Below are positions 26,824 through 38,500 of a DNA stretch of 64,000 nucleotides, piece after piece; positions within the stretch are counted from its first letter, which is position 1, and each line of letters begins with the position of its first letter. Below the pieces are notes generated by a model that had not been told where the DNA came from, ran no database searches, and saw only the letters and a list, made by a program, of their open reading frames with translations. The translations under genes and the position numbers were made by a program. This DNA comes from Pseudomonas sp. R28(2017) (GTDB lineage Bacteria; Pseudomonadota; Gammaproteobacteria; Pseudomonadales; Pseudomonadaceae): contig NZ_NEHW01000002.1 in NCBI RefSeq assembly GCF_002112505.1, forward strand, positions 248,001 through 312,000. Direction: 5' to 3'.

Positions 26824-29598
26824 CTATGCATGTTCAATCAACAGGTTGACCGGAAAATCCGCCAAGGCAGCGCTTAACATCAGCTCCTTTGTAGGGCTGA
26901 CAGCGGCGCTGGAGAAAAGTCCAGTCCAAGTGGCAGGCGACAAGGCAAACGGCAGAATCACCCGGGTGTCTTCCCAGTTCTGTGCCGGGATCAACGGTGT
27001 AGCGGCGGCTCCGAGCAGGCCGCTGGCCAGGCGCGGGGCGACGACGATGGCGCGTTCGCCGTCACCCAGGCGGGCGAAGGCGATGACCTGGTCGGCATGC
27101 CGGCCCTGCACCTGCAGCGGCAGGTAGGCCCCCTGGCCGAACAGCTCGGCGTGGGCCTGGCGGCAGTCCAGCACGCGGGCGATCAGGGCCTGCTTGACGC
27201 GGCCATCGCGCCAGTGCGCCAGCAGCTCGGCGGGCGCGGTGGCATCGTCCAGGGTACGACGCCGGCAAGCGTAGTCCACCGGGCGGCGGTTGTCCGGGTC
27301 GACCAGGCTGAAATCCCAGTACTCGTTGCCCTGGTACAGGTCGGGTACGCCGGGCACGGTCATGCGCAACAGGCTCTGGACGAGGCTGTTGAGGGCGCCG
27401 GGGCAGGCGATCAGCTGCGCGGCATCGGCCAGCGACTGGCGCAGCTGCTGGTTTTCCCGGTCCAGCAGCAAGCCGTCGACATAGGCCGCGCAGGCTGCTT
27501 CATAGGCCTCGTTCGGCGCGCTCCAGCTGCTGCGCAGCTTGGCCTCACGCAGGGCCTTCTGCTGCCATTGGCGGATGCGTTCGGCGTACTGGCGCAGCGC
27601 GTTGTCGTCGTGCAGATCGAGGGTGAGCGGCCAGCTGCCCAGCAGCGTCTGCAACAGCAGCAGCTCATCCCCAGGGCTGGGCGCCACGCCATCCTCCAAC
27701 GGTTCACGCAGCGGTGCGGCCAGCTCGCGCCAGTGCTCCACGCGGCTGGCGAACCAGGGCCCGCGCTCACTCAACACGGCCAGGCGTGCGCGGCTGTCTT
27801 CGCCACGCTTGTGGTCGTGGGTGGCGGTGGCCAGCAGGTTGCCCGGGAAGTCGCGCAGGCGGCGCTGGGCCTCGTTGTGGAAATGTTCGGGGGCGGCGCT
27901 GAACCGCTCGGCCTCGAAGCCGACGTCGTTGCGCGACAGCAGCCGCGCCGAGCGGTAGAACGCGGTGTCCTCCACGGCCTTGGCGGCGCTGGGTGCGGTC
28001 AGTTGCTGGAAGCGCACGCAGGCATGGCGCAGGTGCTTGCGTGGTCGCCCCGGGGGCATCTGACGCCAGGGCTGGCCACCGAGCCAGTGCGCGAGCTGGT
28101 CGAGCAATGGCCAGTCCGCTTCGCCCAGGTCCTGGCGGGCATGGGCCAGGGCCTGCTGAAAGAACCGCTCATCTTCGGCCGGGCGCCCGCAGGCGTTGAA
28201 GTAGGTGCGATACACCGGGTAATGCGCGACCAGTGCCTGCAACGCGCGGCGGATCGCGCCCAGGGTCAGGTCGCGGGTCATCAGGTCGTCGCGGGCGACC
28301 TGCAACAGCGCCTGGGCCACCGACTCGCAGTCGCCGGCCAGGCTGGCGTTGAGCACCAGGTGGCGCGCCAGGCGCACTTCCTCGGGGAACTCGGGGCGTT
28401 CGCTGACCGTCGCCCACAGCTCGGTCAGCGGCGTTTCGCCGGCCGGGTCGTGCTGCAGCAGCGAGACCTGGTTCATGAACTCGTAGCCGGTGGTGCCGTC
28501 GGTGAGCCAGTCGCGGTGCAGGTGTTCGCCGGCACCGAGGATCTTTTCCACATAGATCGGGAAATGCTCCAGCGCGGCCTGCAACGGGCGCCTGGCGAGC
28601 AGGCTGTCGACCCGGCGACGCAGCTTGCGGCAGTAGCCGCGCGGGTCGGCCAGGCCGTCGATATGGTCGATGCGCAGGCCGTCCACCAGGCCACGCTCGA
28701 TCAGTTCGAACAGCTTGGCGTGGGTCGCCTCGAACACCACGGCACGCTCCACCCGCAGGCCGCCGAGTTCATTGATGTCGAAGAAGCGCCGCCAGTTGAT
28801 GTCATCGGCCGCCGTGCGCCAGCTGGCCAGGCGGTAGGTCTGGCGTTCGAGCAGCAGGTGCAGGCGCTTGAAGCCTTCTTCGCTGCGGCTGTCGAAGGCG
28901 ATCAGGGCCGACTCCAGGTCTGCGCCTTCACGCACCAGGCGCGCCAGCTCGGCGTGCAGGGGCAGGGCGGCAGCCAGTGGCTCAGAGGCGTCGCGCAAGG
29001 CAGTGAAATGCTCCGCCAGGGCCTTCAGCGCGGGCTCGGGGCTCTGCGCGAGGATCCAGCCGTAGTCCAGCGGGCAGATCGGGAAGCGGTGCTGGTAATG
29101 GGCGATCTGCAGCACGCCCGACTGCTTGTCGAATTGCAGCGGTATCTCGCCGTTCTTCAGCGCCGCGCCATAGTCGCTGCCCAGGAACGGCAACAGCAAT
29201 TGCCCGGCCAGCAGCGGGTCGCTGGAGTGCCACTGGATATCGAAGAACTCCGCGTAAGGGCTGCGCCGGCCCCAGGCCAGCAGGCTCTGCCACCAGGGGT
29301 TGTCAGCGCCGCCCACGGCCATGTGGTTGGACACGGTGTCGAGGATCAGCCCCATGCCATGCTGACGCAGCGCGGCCACCAGCCGCTGCAGCGCCGCCTC
29401 GCCGCCGAGCTCGGGGTTGACGCAGGTCGGGTCGACCACATCGTAACCATGGCGCGAGCCGGCGCGGGCCTTGAGGATCGGTGAGGCATACAGGTGGCTG
29501 ATGCCCAGCTGGGCGAAATACGGCACCAGCGGCACGGCGTCATCGAGACTGAAGTCGCTGTGAAATTGCAGGCGCAGGGTCGCAGTCAACGGCTTCAT
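26824..29598 (-). CDS. treY: Malto-oligosyltrehalose synthase
   Basis: 924 residues, full TreY length. GH13 subfamily 26 features: LRLQFHSDFSLDDAVPLVPY at the start, LILDTVSNHMAVGG near 98, nucleophile region GLRIDHIDGLADPRGYC near 308, and IYVEKILGAGEHLHRDW near 346. It converts the reducing end of maltodextrin to a trehalose unit, which TreZ then cuts free. It overlaps malQ by 4 bp (ATGA) and precedes DUF2934 by 17 bp, consistent with one operon. Confidence 0.95.
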   Translation of the reverse strand: MKPLTATLRLQFHSDFSLDDAVPLVPYFAQLGISHLYASPILKARAGSRHGYDVVDPTCVNPELGGEAALQRLVAALRQHGMGLILDTVSNHMAVGGADNPWWQSLLAWGRRSPYAEFFDIQWHSSDPLLAGQLLLPFLGSDYGAALKNGEIPLQFDKQSGVLQIAHYQHRFPICPLDYGWILAQSPEPALKALAEHFTALRDASEPLAAALPLHAELARLVREGADLESALIAFDSRSEEGFKRLHLLLERQTYRLASWRTAADDINWRRFFDINELGGLRVERAVVFEATHAKLFELIERGLVDGLRIDHIDGLADPRGYCRKLRRRVDSLLARRPLQAALEHFPIYVEKILGAGEHLHRDWLTDGTTGYEFMNQVSLLQHDPAGETPLTELWATVSERPEFPEEVRLARHLVLNASLAGDCESVAQALLQVARDDLMTRDLTLGAIRRALQALVAHYPVYRTYFNACGRPAEDERFFQQALAHARQDLGEADWPLLDQLAHWLGGQPWRQMPPGRPRKHLRHACVRFQQLTAPSAAKAVEDTAFYRSARLLSRNDVGFEAERFSAAPEHFHNEAQRRLRDFPGNLLATATHDHKRGEDSRARLAVLSERGPWFASRVEHWRELAAPLREPLEDGVAPSPGDELLLLQTLLGSWPLTLDLHDDNALRQYAERIRQWQQKALREAKLRSSWSAPNEAYEAACAAYVDGLLLDRENQQLRQSLADAAQLIACPGALNSLVQSLLRMTVPGVPDLYQGNEYWDFSLVDPDNRRPVDYACRRRTLDDATAPAELLAHWRDGRVKQALIARVLDCRQAHAELFGQGAYLPLQVQGRHADQVIAFARLGDGERAIVVAPRLASGLLGAAATPLIPAQNWEDTRVILPFALSPATWTGLFSSAAVSPTKELMLSAALADFPVNLLIEHA

Positions 29599-31664
29599 CG
29601 GTCACGCTCCCAGGCTTGTTCGCGGGCCTGGGCCAAAAGCTCCAGGCGCCGCGCGGCGTCTTCGTCGTCGAGCAGTTCGCGCACCGGCGCGGCGAAGCGC
29701 CGGCGCCAGTTGGGGTGGCTGCTGGTGGTGCCGGGCAGGTTGGGCTGTTCGTCGCTGCCGAGCAGGTCTTCCAGCGGGATCAGCACCAGCGGGGCGCGGG
29801 TGTGGCCGACATAGCGGATGGCGGCATCGATCAGTGCGTCGTTGTCCGCTTGTGGGCCGTAGTTGGCTTCCAGGGTGCGGCGCAGGCCTTCGCGCTCCTT
29901 CTGCCGGTCGTGGCGCCAGTGCAGTTCGGTGGCGGCGTCGATCAGTTGCAGGCGCTGGCTCCAGTCGATGTCGCGGCTCTGCAGCCAGCCGGCCAGCGGC
30001 GCCAGGTCGTGGGTGCCGGTGGTGGCCAGGGCGTCGTCCGGCCAGTCGAGGATCGGCTTGAAATGGCCGGGCTGGGTCTGCTCGAACGGCAGCACGCGCA
30101 TGCCCAGCACGGCCTTGGCTGCCAACTGTTCGCGCAGGCCTTCGGGCACGGTGCCGAGGTCTTCGCCGAGGATGATCGCCTGGTGGCGCACCGACTCCAG
30201 GGCCAGCAGGCGCAGCAGGTCTTGCAGCGGGTAGTTGAGGTAGGCGCCTTGGTCGGGCTTGCAGCCACGGGGGATCAGCCACAGCCGGCGCAGGCCCATC
30301 ACATGGTCGATGCGCAGGCCGCCGGCATGGGCCAGGTTGGCCCGCAGCATTTCGATGAAGGCACGGTAGCCGTTGCGCTTGAGGCCCTCGGGGGAGAAGG
30401 CGCAGATACCCCAGTCCTGGCCCGAGCGGTTGAGGATGTCGGGCGGTGCGCCGACCTTGAGGTTGGCCAGCAGCTCGTCCTGCCGGCTCCAGGCCTGGCT
30501 GCCGGCGCCGTCGGCGCCCACCGCCAGGTCGGCGATCAGGCCGACCGCCATGCCGTTGCTGCGCGCGGCATGCTGGGCACGTTGCAGGCTGCGTTCGGTC
30601 AGCCACTGGCAGAACGCGTGGAACTCGACCTTGGCCGGGTAGGCGTTGGCGAAGGCTTCGACTTCCGGGTGGTACGGGTCGTGCCAGGTGCTGGGCCAAT
30701 TGCGCCAGTCGGCGCCCAGGCCATGTTCGACGGCCTGGGCCTGCAGCACTTCGAAGCGGCAGTGATGTTCGAGGGCCTGGCCGCGGGCCTCGCGGAAACT
30801 GTCGAAGTCCTTGCGCAGCGGGTGGTCGGCCTGGCTGAAGTCCTGGTACAGCGCTTCGAGCAGGCGCAGGCGAGCGTCGGCGGCGCGGGGCCAGTCCACC
30901 AGCGGGCGCTGCTCCAGGTCTTCGAGCGTCTGCTCCAGGCCACACGCCTCGACCGCCATGCGCACGGCGCGCTCGCCCAGCAGCGCGGCGGGGCTGGCAT
31001 AGAGGGTGTTGAGCAGCAGGCGGCTGGACGGTGAGTAAGGGCTGTAGTGTTGCTGGTCGATGGCCGAGAGGGCGTGAATCGGGCTGATCGCCAAGGCATC
31101 GGCGCCGCGTTCGGCAGCGCTGCGTGCCAGTTGCTCCAGTGCCAGGCAGTCGCCATAACCGCCATCACCGGGGCGGCGCAGGCTGTAAAGCTGCACGGCC
31201 AGGCCCCAGCAGCGCGGCGGTGGCTCGGCGACGGCGTCGGCCAGGCTGTGGCAGCGCGGTGGTGCCACGGCGAGGGTGAAGCTGCGGTCGTTGATCTGCA
31301 GCAGGTGATAGCCGACTGGCAGGCCGCCGGGCAGGTTGCCTTGGGCATCGAGGGTCAGGTATTGCAGGCGGTTGCTTTCCAGGGTGCAGCGCACGGCGCT
31401 GCCAGGCGGGAAGTAGCGCTGCAGGGGCAGCGGTTGGTCAAGGTCGGCGGTGAGCAGCGGGGGCAGGTGGTCGGCGTCTTCGGCCGCTTCCACGGCGTGC
31501 AGGCTGGCCTGGATGGCAGCTTCGTCGCTGGCGGGGTGGCCCAGGCCGTCGAGGACCTTGCGCAGCACCTCGTCGCTGACCTGCTGTGGCCGATTGTTGG
31601 CGTCGATCCAGTCGCGGGCCAGCCCGACACGGGCGGCCAGTCGATGCAAGGCGGTTTCGCTCAT
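29595..31664 (-). CDS. malQ: 4-alpha-glucanotransferase (amylomaltase)
   Basis: 689 residues, GH77. GLRIDHVMGLRRLWLIPRG carries the nucleophile, IILGEDLGTVPEGLRE the acid/base, and TGTHDLAPLAGWL the third carboxylate. The N-terminal ~140 residues form the extra domain of E. coli-type MalQ. It rearranges maltodextrins, probably lengthening GlgX products for TreY or GlgA. It overlaps treZ upstream and treY downstream by 4 bp each. Confidence 0.95.
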   Translation of the reverse strand: MSETALHRLAARVGLARDWIDANNRPQQVSDEVLRKVLDGLGHPASDEAAIQASLHAVEAAEDADHLPPLLTADLDQPLPLQRYFPPGSAVRCTLESNRLQYLTLDAQGNLPGGLPVGYHLLQINDRSFTLAVAPPRCHSLADAVAEPPPRCWGLAVQLYSLRRPGDGGYGDCLALEQLARSAAERGADALAISPIHALSAIDQQHYSPYSPSSRLLLNTLYASPAALLGERAVRMAVEACGLEQTLEDLEQRPLVDWPRAADARLRLLEALYQDFSQADHPLRKDFDSFREARGQALEHHCRFEVLQAQAVEHGLGADWRNWPSTWHDPYHPEVEAFANAYPAKVEFHAFCQWLTERSLQRAQHAARSNGMAVGLIADLAVGADGAGSQAWSRQDELLANLKVGAPPDILNRSGQDWGICAFSPEGLKRNGYRAFIEMLRANLAHAGGLRIDHVMGLRRLWLIPRGCKPDQGAYLNYPLQDLLRLLALESVRHQAIILGEDLGTVPEGLREQLAAKAVLGMRVLPFEQTQPGHFKPILDWPDDALATTGTHDLAPLAGWLQSRDIDWSQRLQLIDAATELHWRHDRQKEREGLRRTLEANYGPQADNDALIDAAIRYVGHTRAPLVLIPLEDLLGSDEQPNLPGTTSSHPNWRRRFAAPVRELLDDEDAARRLELLAQAREQAWERDR

Positions 31665-33403
31665 GGGCTCTCCTGGTCGGGTGGAAGCAGGCTGACCACA
31701 CAGCTGTGGGCGGATAGCGCGGTGTCGGGGTGAGTGGTGTCGCTGCTGTCGAACAGGCGCCGTTCGACGGCGGGCAGTTCGACCGCCTGGGGCGTGGCGG
31801 CCAGGTTCAGGTCGATGCGCAGGGTGCTGCCGTCACCCAGGCGCCAGCGTGCGGTCAGGGCCTGATCGCCCAGCACCTCGGCGCCCAGTGCGCGGCTGCC
31901 GGGCAGGTGCGGGATGATGTGGCGCTGGCGCAGGTCGAGCAGCTGCTGATAAAGGCCGTGCCAGCCGGCGATGACCTCTTTGTTCTGCGGCCGCGATGCC
32001 GCGAAGGTCTGCTCGGCATTGGGGTCGGGAATGTGTTCGCGTTGCTCGGGGTCGGCGAACGCCTTGAAGTGGGCGAACTCGCCCCGGCGGCCTTCGCGCA
32101 CGGCATCGGCCAGTTCGTCGTGGAAGTCGGTGAAGAACAGGAACGGCCGGCAGCTGCCATCGTCATCGCCCATGAACAGCAGCGGGATCATCGGTGCCAG
32201 CAGCAACAGGCCGGTGGCCGCGCGCAAGGCCGCTGGCGGGCACAGGCGGGTCAGGCGCTCGCCCAGGGCGCGGTTGCCGATCTGGTCATGGTTCTGCAGG
32301 AACAACACGAACGAACTGGGTGCGAGGTGCCCGCTGGGTTCACCGCGTGGCGTGCCGTGGCGGTTGGCCTGGCCCTGGAACACGAACCCTTCGGACAGGC
32401 AGCGGGCCAGCTTGTCGATGGGTTTTTCCTGGTAGTCGGCGTAGTAGCCTTCGGTTTCCCCGGTCAGCAGCACGTGCAAGGCATTGTGGCCATCGTCGTT
32501 CCACTGGGCATCGAAGCCCTGTTCGAGCAGCGAGGCCTGGTTGTGCTCGTTTTCCAGCACCAGCCATACATGCCGGCCCGGCTCGACGGCGGCGCGCACC
32601 CGCTGCGCCAGCTCGACCAGGAAGTCGGGCTGGTCGATGGCGTGCACCGCATCCAGGCGCAGGCCGTCACAGCGGTAGTCGCACAGCCACATCAGGGCGT
32701 TCTGGATGAAGTACTCGCGCACCTCTGGGCGGCGAAAATCGATGGCCGCGCCCCAGGGGGTCTGGCGGTCTTCGCGGAAGAACGGGCTGGCGTACTGGTG
32801 CAGGTAGTTGCCGTCGGGGCCGAAGTGGTTGTAGACCACATCGACCATCACCATCAGCCCCTGGCCATGGGCATGGTCCACCAGCGCGCACAGCTGTTCG
32901 GGGCTGCCGTAGCTGTGTTGCGGCGCATAGGGCAGCACGCCGTCGTAACCCCAGTTGCGTTCACCGGGGAACTGGCCCAGCGGCATCAGCTCAATGACAC
33001 TGATGCCCAGCTTGGCCAGCTTCGGCAGCTGCCGGGCGACGCCCGTGTAGCCTTCGAGCACGCCGACGTGCAGCTCCTGAATCACCGCTTCGTGCCAGGG
33101 CCGGCCTTGCCAGGGGTGCTGCCAGTCGAAGTTACCGACATCCACCACCTGGCTCGGCCCGTGCACGCCTTCGGGCTGGTAGCGCGATGCCGGGTCGGCC
33201 ACTTGCAGTGTGCCGTCGATGCGGTAGTGATAGCGGTCGCCGGCCTGGCACGGGGCAACCCCCGTGTACCAGCCGTCTTCCTCGGGCAGCAGCTCGATCG
33301 CGGGCTGCTGCTCCAGTTCCAAGCTCACGCTGCGCGCATCGGGCGCCCAAAGGGCGAAGCGCGCCGACGTGGCGTCCAACAGGTGTGCGCCATGCCTGTG
33401 CAT
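31661..33403 (-). CDS. treZ: Malto-oligosyltrehalose trehalohydrolase
   Basis: 580 residues, GH13 subfamily 10. The N-terminal module (RFALWAPDARSVSLELEQQ) precedes a barrel with MVDVVYNHFGPDGNYLHQY, CDGLRLDAVHAI (nucleophile), WLVLENEHNQA (acid/base) and LQNHDQIGNRALGERL. It releases trehalose from the product of TreY. It follows glgA by 13 bp and overlaps malQ by 4 bp. Confidence 0.95.
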   Translation of the reverse strand: MHRHGAHLLDATSARFALWAPDARSVSLELEQQPAIELLPEEDGWYTGVAPCQAGDRYHYRIDGTLQVADPASRYQPEGVHGPSQVVDVGNFDWQHPWQGRPWHEAVIQELHVGVLEGYTGVARQLPKLAKLGISVIELMPLGQFPGERNWGYDGVLPYAPQHSYGSPEQLCALVDHAHGQGLMVMVDVVYNHFGPDGNYLHQYASPFFREDRQTPWGAAIDFRRPEVREYFIQNALMWLCDYRCDGLRLDAVHAIDQPDFLVELAQRVRAAVEPGRHVWLVLENEHNQASLLEQGFDAQWNDDGHNALHVLLTGETEGYYADYQEKPIDKLARCLSEGFVFQGQANRHGTPRGEPSGHLAPSSFVLFLQNHDQIGNRALGERLTRLCPPAALRAATGLLLLAPMIPLLFMGDDDGSCRPFLFFTDFHDELADAVREGRRGEFAHFKAFADPEQREHIPDPNAEQTFAASRPQNKEVIAGWHGLYQQLLDLRQRHIIPHLPGSRALGAEVLGDQALTARWRLGDGSTLRIDLNLAATPQAVELPAVERRLFDSSDTTHPDTALSAHSCVVSLLPPDQESP

Positions 33404-33416
33404 CTTCAGACCCCGC

Positions 33417-34976
33417 TCAGTAGTGGCTCAGGTGCGCTTGCTTGACCAGGTCCTCGTAGAGGCGCGCATAGGGTTCCACTGCCTGGCACCAGTTGAACGG
33501 CTGGGTCATCGACAGGCAGCGCATGGCGTTGAGCAGGTCCTTCTTGCCGTAGGTATAGAAGGCGCGGCTCAGCGCTTCGCGGTAACTGTCCACAGTCGAT
33601 TCATCGAACAGGAACCCGGTGACGCCGTTCTCGATGGTGTCGGCCAGGCCGCCGGTGTTGCGTGCCACCGGCAGCGAGCCGAAGCGCTGCGCGTACATCT
33701 GGCTCAGGCCGCAAGGCTCGTAGCGCGACGGCATCAACAGGAAGTCGCTGCCGGCGAACATGCGCCGGGCGTCGGTTTCGTTGAAGCCGATGCGCACGCC
33801 GATGCGGCCCGGGTGACGCAGGGCCAGCTCGCGCATGGCCTGCTCCTCTTCCGGCTCACCGCGGCCAATGATCGCGATCTGCCCGCCTTGCTCGACGATG
33901 TAGTCGGCAACGCCCAGGGTCAGGTCCAGGCCTTTCTGGTAGACCAGCCGCGAGACCACGGCGAACAGCGGCCCCTCGGACGCTTCCAGGCCAAACAGCT
34001 GGCGCACGGCGTCGGCATTGCGCGCCTTGCCGTCCCAGTCGTTGATGCTGAAGTTGTGTTCAAGGTGCTTGTCGGTAGCCGAGTCCCAGCTCTCGTCGAT
34101 GCCGTTGGGGATGCCACCGAGCAGGCCCTGCTGGGCCTTGCTGGCGAGGAAGCCATCCAGGCCGCAGCCGAATTCAGGGGTGGTGATTTCCTGGGCGTAG
34201 GTGGCGCTGACCGTAGTGATGTGGCTGGAGTAGGCCAGGCCGGCCTTGAGGAACGACAGCTTGCCGTAGAACTCCATGCCTTCCTGTTGCATGGCATGGT
34301 CGGGGATCGCCAGCTCCGGGCTGCAACCGCGGCTGTAGACGCCCTGATACGCCAGGTTGTGGATGGTGAACAGGGTCGGTGTGTTCAGCCCGCGCCAATG
34401 CATGTAGGCAGGCGCCAGGCCAGCGGGCCAGTCGTGGGCGTGCACCACTTCGGGCTTCCAGTGGATCATGCCTTCGCCCGCGGCGATCTCGGCCGCGGCC
34501 AGGCCCAGCCGGGCGAAACGAATGTGGTTGTCCGGCCAGTCGCGACCGTTGTTGGCACCATAGGGAGTGCCGTCGCGCTGGTACAGCTCCGGGCAGATCA
34601 GTACATAGATGACCAGGCCGTCGGCCAGGTCCATGCGGCCGATCTTGCACGGTGGCAGGGCGGCATGGCCACCGAGCTCGCCGACGATATGAATGGGGTT
34701 GTCGCTTTCCATCACCTGGCGGTAGCCGGGGATCAGCACCCGCACATCGTGCAAGTGCGCCAGGGCGCGGGGCAGTGCCGCAGACACGTCGCCCAGGCCG
34801 CCGGTCTTGACCAGGTCGGCGATTTCCGAGGTGACGAACAGGATCTTGCGCTTGTTCGGGTTGTGCTGGCGCTGGGCGCCGGGTGCCGTGCCTGTCTTGG
34901 CGAAATCCGGGGTGAGCGGCTCGCGGTTGTCCGGGTTGAATGAATCTACGTGAGGCTCGACAGCGGCACTGATCAT
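33417..34976 (-). CDS. glgA: Glycogen synthase GlgA
   Basis: 519 residues from the ATG at 34976 (GGAGAGAAG just upstream). GT5 family: an N-terminal extension of about 50 residues, then KILFVTSEIADLVKTGGLGD with the KTGGLGDV donor-binding motif near 67, HAHDWPAGLAPAYMHWRG near 175, and the GT-B C-terminal PSRYEPCGLSQMYAQRFG near 436. It transfers glucose from a nucleotide sugar to glucan. ADP-glucose would be the usual donor, but no glgC is in this window. It is first in the minus-strand glucan/trehalose operon. Confidence 0.95.
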   Translation of the reverse strand: MISAAVEPHVDSFNPDNREPLTPDFAKTGTAPGAQRQHNPNKRKILFVTSEIADLVKTGGLGDVSAALPRALAHLHDVRVLIPGYRQVMESDNPIHIVGELGGHAALPPCKIGRMDLADGLVIYVLICPELYQRDGTPYGANNGRDWPDNHIRFARLGLAAAEIAAGEGMIHWKPEVVHAHDWPAGLAPAYMHWRGLNTPTLFTIHNLAYQGVYSRGCSPELAIPDHAMQQEGMEFYGKLSFLKAGLAYSSHITTVSATYAQEITTPEFGCGLDGFLASKAQQGLLGGIPNGIDESWDSATDKHLEHNFSINDWDGKARNADAVRQLFGLEASEGPLFAVVSRLVYQKGLDLTLGVADYIVEQGGQIAIIGRGEPEEEQAMRELALRHPGRIGVRIGFNETDARRMFAGSDFLLMPSRYEPCGLSQMYAQRFGSLPVARNTGGLADTIENGVTGFLFDESTVDSYREALSRAFYTYGKKDLLNAMRCLSMTQPFNWCQAVEPYARLYEDLVKQAHLSHY

Positions 34977-35461
34977 ACTTCTCTCCGTCCCTATGTGTTG
35001 GCCGGGTGCTGGCACCCGTTGCGGTATCTCGTGCTGGTTCTCTCTGGTTCTGTAGTTGCGTAAAGCTATCCATGCCCCGAAGTCGTGCGCACAGGCACAA
35101 CGCGATCGGCATTCCGGCCGAAGGCGATTGGACTGGTTGGGGTAGGCGGGCCGTGCGAAGGAAGTCCTTTTGCGTTTGGCCTACTTAGTTGCTGACCCGC
35201 CACCATTTCCAAAAGTTCGACTTTTTTACGTCGCTCTTCCTCTGAGCAAATGGCGGGCCGAAACCTGAGTGTAGGAGAGCCGGCGATAAAAAGGTGACCC
35301 ACTGGTCACTTTCGTTATGACCCGAGATAGACGCAAACGTTGGCGTATGTGACCGGATGTGAACGGGGGTGTTCGAGGGTGGGGCAAGGCGAATGCATGG
35401 GTGCGCCATCAGGTGGCTGGCCAGCGTGTTGCGCACCGTTATGGGGCAGTATTTCAGCAGT
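34977..35461. other. Long leader/promoter region of glgA
   Basis: 485 bp without a supported gene. It contains an AlgU-like promoter candidate (35191-35218, minus strand), giving a leader of about 210 nt. A 78-codon minus-strand frame at 35066-35302 overlaps the promoter candidate and has no RBS; I do not call it. Confidence 0.5.
35191..35218 (-). promoter_or_regulatory. Candidate AlgU promoter of the glgA operon
   Basis: On the minus strand: GAACTT (35218-35213) exact to the AlgU -35 consensus, a 17-bp spacer, then TCAGC (35195-35191) against TCTGA, 2-3 of 5 matching. Start would be near 35185. Weaker at -10 than the glgE candidate. Confidence 0.35.
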
Positions 35462-35482
35462 GTGGGAGCGCGAGGCTCCCAC
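35462..35482 (-). terminator. Hairpin after the small coiled-coil gene
   Basis: GTGGGAGC-gcgag-GCTCCCAC, an 8-bp perfect stem with a 5-nt loop, 17 bp past the stop of the minus-strand gene ending at 35499. No U tract follows. Confidence 0.5.
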
Positions 35483-35498
35483 CCGGGGAGGGGATGAA

Positions 35499-35666
35499 TC
35501 AGAGGCTGACGGCTTTACCGTCGCTACGGGCTTGTTCCAGCATCAGGTGCAACTGAGCGACCTGCTGGCGCAGCTGGTCACGTTCGTCCTTCAACTTGCG
35601 CAGCTCATCACGGCGTACGGAGACATAGAGGGTCTGGGTTGGAGTAGCAGGCATCAAGGTACCCAT
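35499..35666 (-). CDS. Small coiled-coil protein
   Basis: 55 residues from the ATG at 35666 with GAGGTG upstream. After a short N-terminus (MGTLMPATPTQTLYVSVRRD) the sequence ELRKLKDERDQLRQQVAQLH and on to MLEQARSDG has heptad-spaced leucines typical of a coiled coil. It resembles small Pseudomonas hypotheticals; no function is recognised. Divergent from gnd with about 200 bp between. Confidence 0.6.
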   Translation of the reverse strand: MGTLMPATPTQTLYVSVRRDELRKLKDERDQLRQQVAQLHLMLEQARSDGKAVSL

Positions 35667-35870
35667 GAGCACACCTCGCGGTTTTGGCTGGTGACAGTTA
35701 AAGCGTAGACGCTTCACGCGGCGCGCATTCTGAATTCTTTTGCCGCCCATGGGAACTTTTTTGTTTAACGTTGTCTGGCCGTTCGTCGCTGAACCCTCGG
35801 GCTCGGTGCTGGACTAATCTGAAAAGTTGAACTGTGTTTGTCATCCATTTCGAAAGGGGAGCATCGGCTC

Positions 35871-36850
35871 ATGCAATTGGGAATCGTCGGGCTGGGCCGC
35901 ATGGGCGGCAATATCGCAAGGCGGCTGATGCGCGCCGGCCACCGCACGGTGGTCCATGATCGCAACCGTGACGCCGTCGTCGGGCTGGAAGGCGAGGGCG
36001 CCCAAGGTGCCCATGACCTCGGCGCGCTGGTGCAAAAGCTCAAGGCACCGCGCGCGGTGTGGGTGATGCTGCCGGCCGGCGAGCCTACCGAGCAGACCAT
36101 CGCCCAGCTGGCCGCGCTGCTGGAGCCGGGTGATGCGATCATCGACGGCGGCAATACCTTCTACAAGGACGACATGCGCCGCGCCGGCGAACTGGCCAAG
36201 CGCGGCTTGCATTACCTGGATGTCGGCACCTCCGGGGGCGTCTGGGGCCTGGACCGTGGCTATTGCATGATGATCGGCGGCGAGAAGGACGTGTTCGAGC
36301 GCCTCGAGCCCTTGTTCAAGGCCCTGGCGCCGGGCGTCGGTGACATTCAGCGCACCCACGGCCGCAGCGGTGAGCATCAGCGCGCCGAGTACGGCTATAT
36401 CCACGCTGGCCCACCCGGCGCCGGGCACTATGTGAAGATGGTGCACAACGGCATCGAGTACGGCCTGATGCAGGCCTATGCCGAAGGCTTCGACCTGCTG
36501 CGCAGCAAGGGCGGCAACGAGCTGCCGGAAGACCAGCGCTTCGACCTGAACGTGGCCGAGATCGCCGAAGTCTGGCGCCGTGGCAGCGTGGTCACCTCCT
36601 GGCTGCTCGACCTCACCGCCGATGCGTTGGTGGCCGACCCGCAGCTGGCGCAGTTCAGTGGTTCGGTGTCCGACAGTGGTGAAGGCCGCTGGACCATCGA
36701 CGCGGCCGTCGAACAGGCGGTGCCGGTGCCGGTGCTGTCCAGCGCGCTGTTCGCCCGCTTCCGCTCGCGCCAGCAGCAGGGCACCTATGGCGACAAGATC
36801 CTCTCGGCCATGCGCCTGGGCTTCGGTGGCCACGTCGAGAAAAAAGACTG

Positions 36851-36851
<1 letters not shown>
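35871..36851 (+). CDS. gnd: 6-phosphogluconate dehydrogenase (decarboxylating), short type
   Basis: 326 residues. The N-terminal nucleotide-binding fold starts [35 protein letters not shown] near 95, the catalytic [19 protein letters not shown] near 181, and a short C-terminal domain follow. The family has a long (about 470 residue, NADP) and a short (about 300-330 residue, often NAD-preferring) form; this is the short one. It oxidises 6-phosphogluconate to ribulose 5-phosphate and CO2. The ATG at 35871 follows AAAGGGGAG. Its stop overlaps the zwf start by one base (TGATG), so the two are coupled. Confidence 0.92.
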
Positions 36852-38356
<1,505 letters not shown>

Positions 38357-38376
38357 AAGATCTTTGTTGTCTGTGC

Positions 38377-38472
38377 GGGCCTCTTCGCGGGCACGCCCGC
38401 TCCCACAGGGATCTCACCGCTCTCAAGAGCAGTGCTCAACCTGTGGGAGCGGGCGAGCCCGCGAAAGGGCCC
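38377..38472. repeat. REP inverted pair g
   Basis: Opposed REP cores (one arm gcgggcacgcccgc, the other gcgggcgagcccgc) between zwf and the co-directional GH15 gene, ending 29 bp before the GH15 start codon. Confidence 0.92.
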
Positions 38473-38500
38473 TGACAGGCAATCTTTGAAAGGAGGTGCA

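Noticed and set aside
27097..29484. A 795-codon plus-strand open frame opposite treY
   Set aside because: Same reason: treY on the minus strand has all catalytic motifs and 4-bp operon overlaps.
35066..35302. 78-codon minus-strand frame upstream of glgA
   Set aside because: No RBS, unusual composition, and overlaps the promoter candidate.
35836..35861. AlgU-like promoter upstream of gnd (GAACTG ... TCGAA)
   Set aside because: Approximately 15-bp spacer and a poor -10 match; too weak to call.
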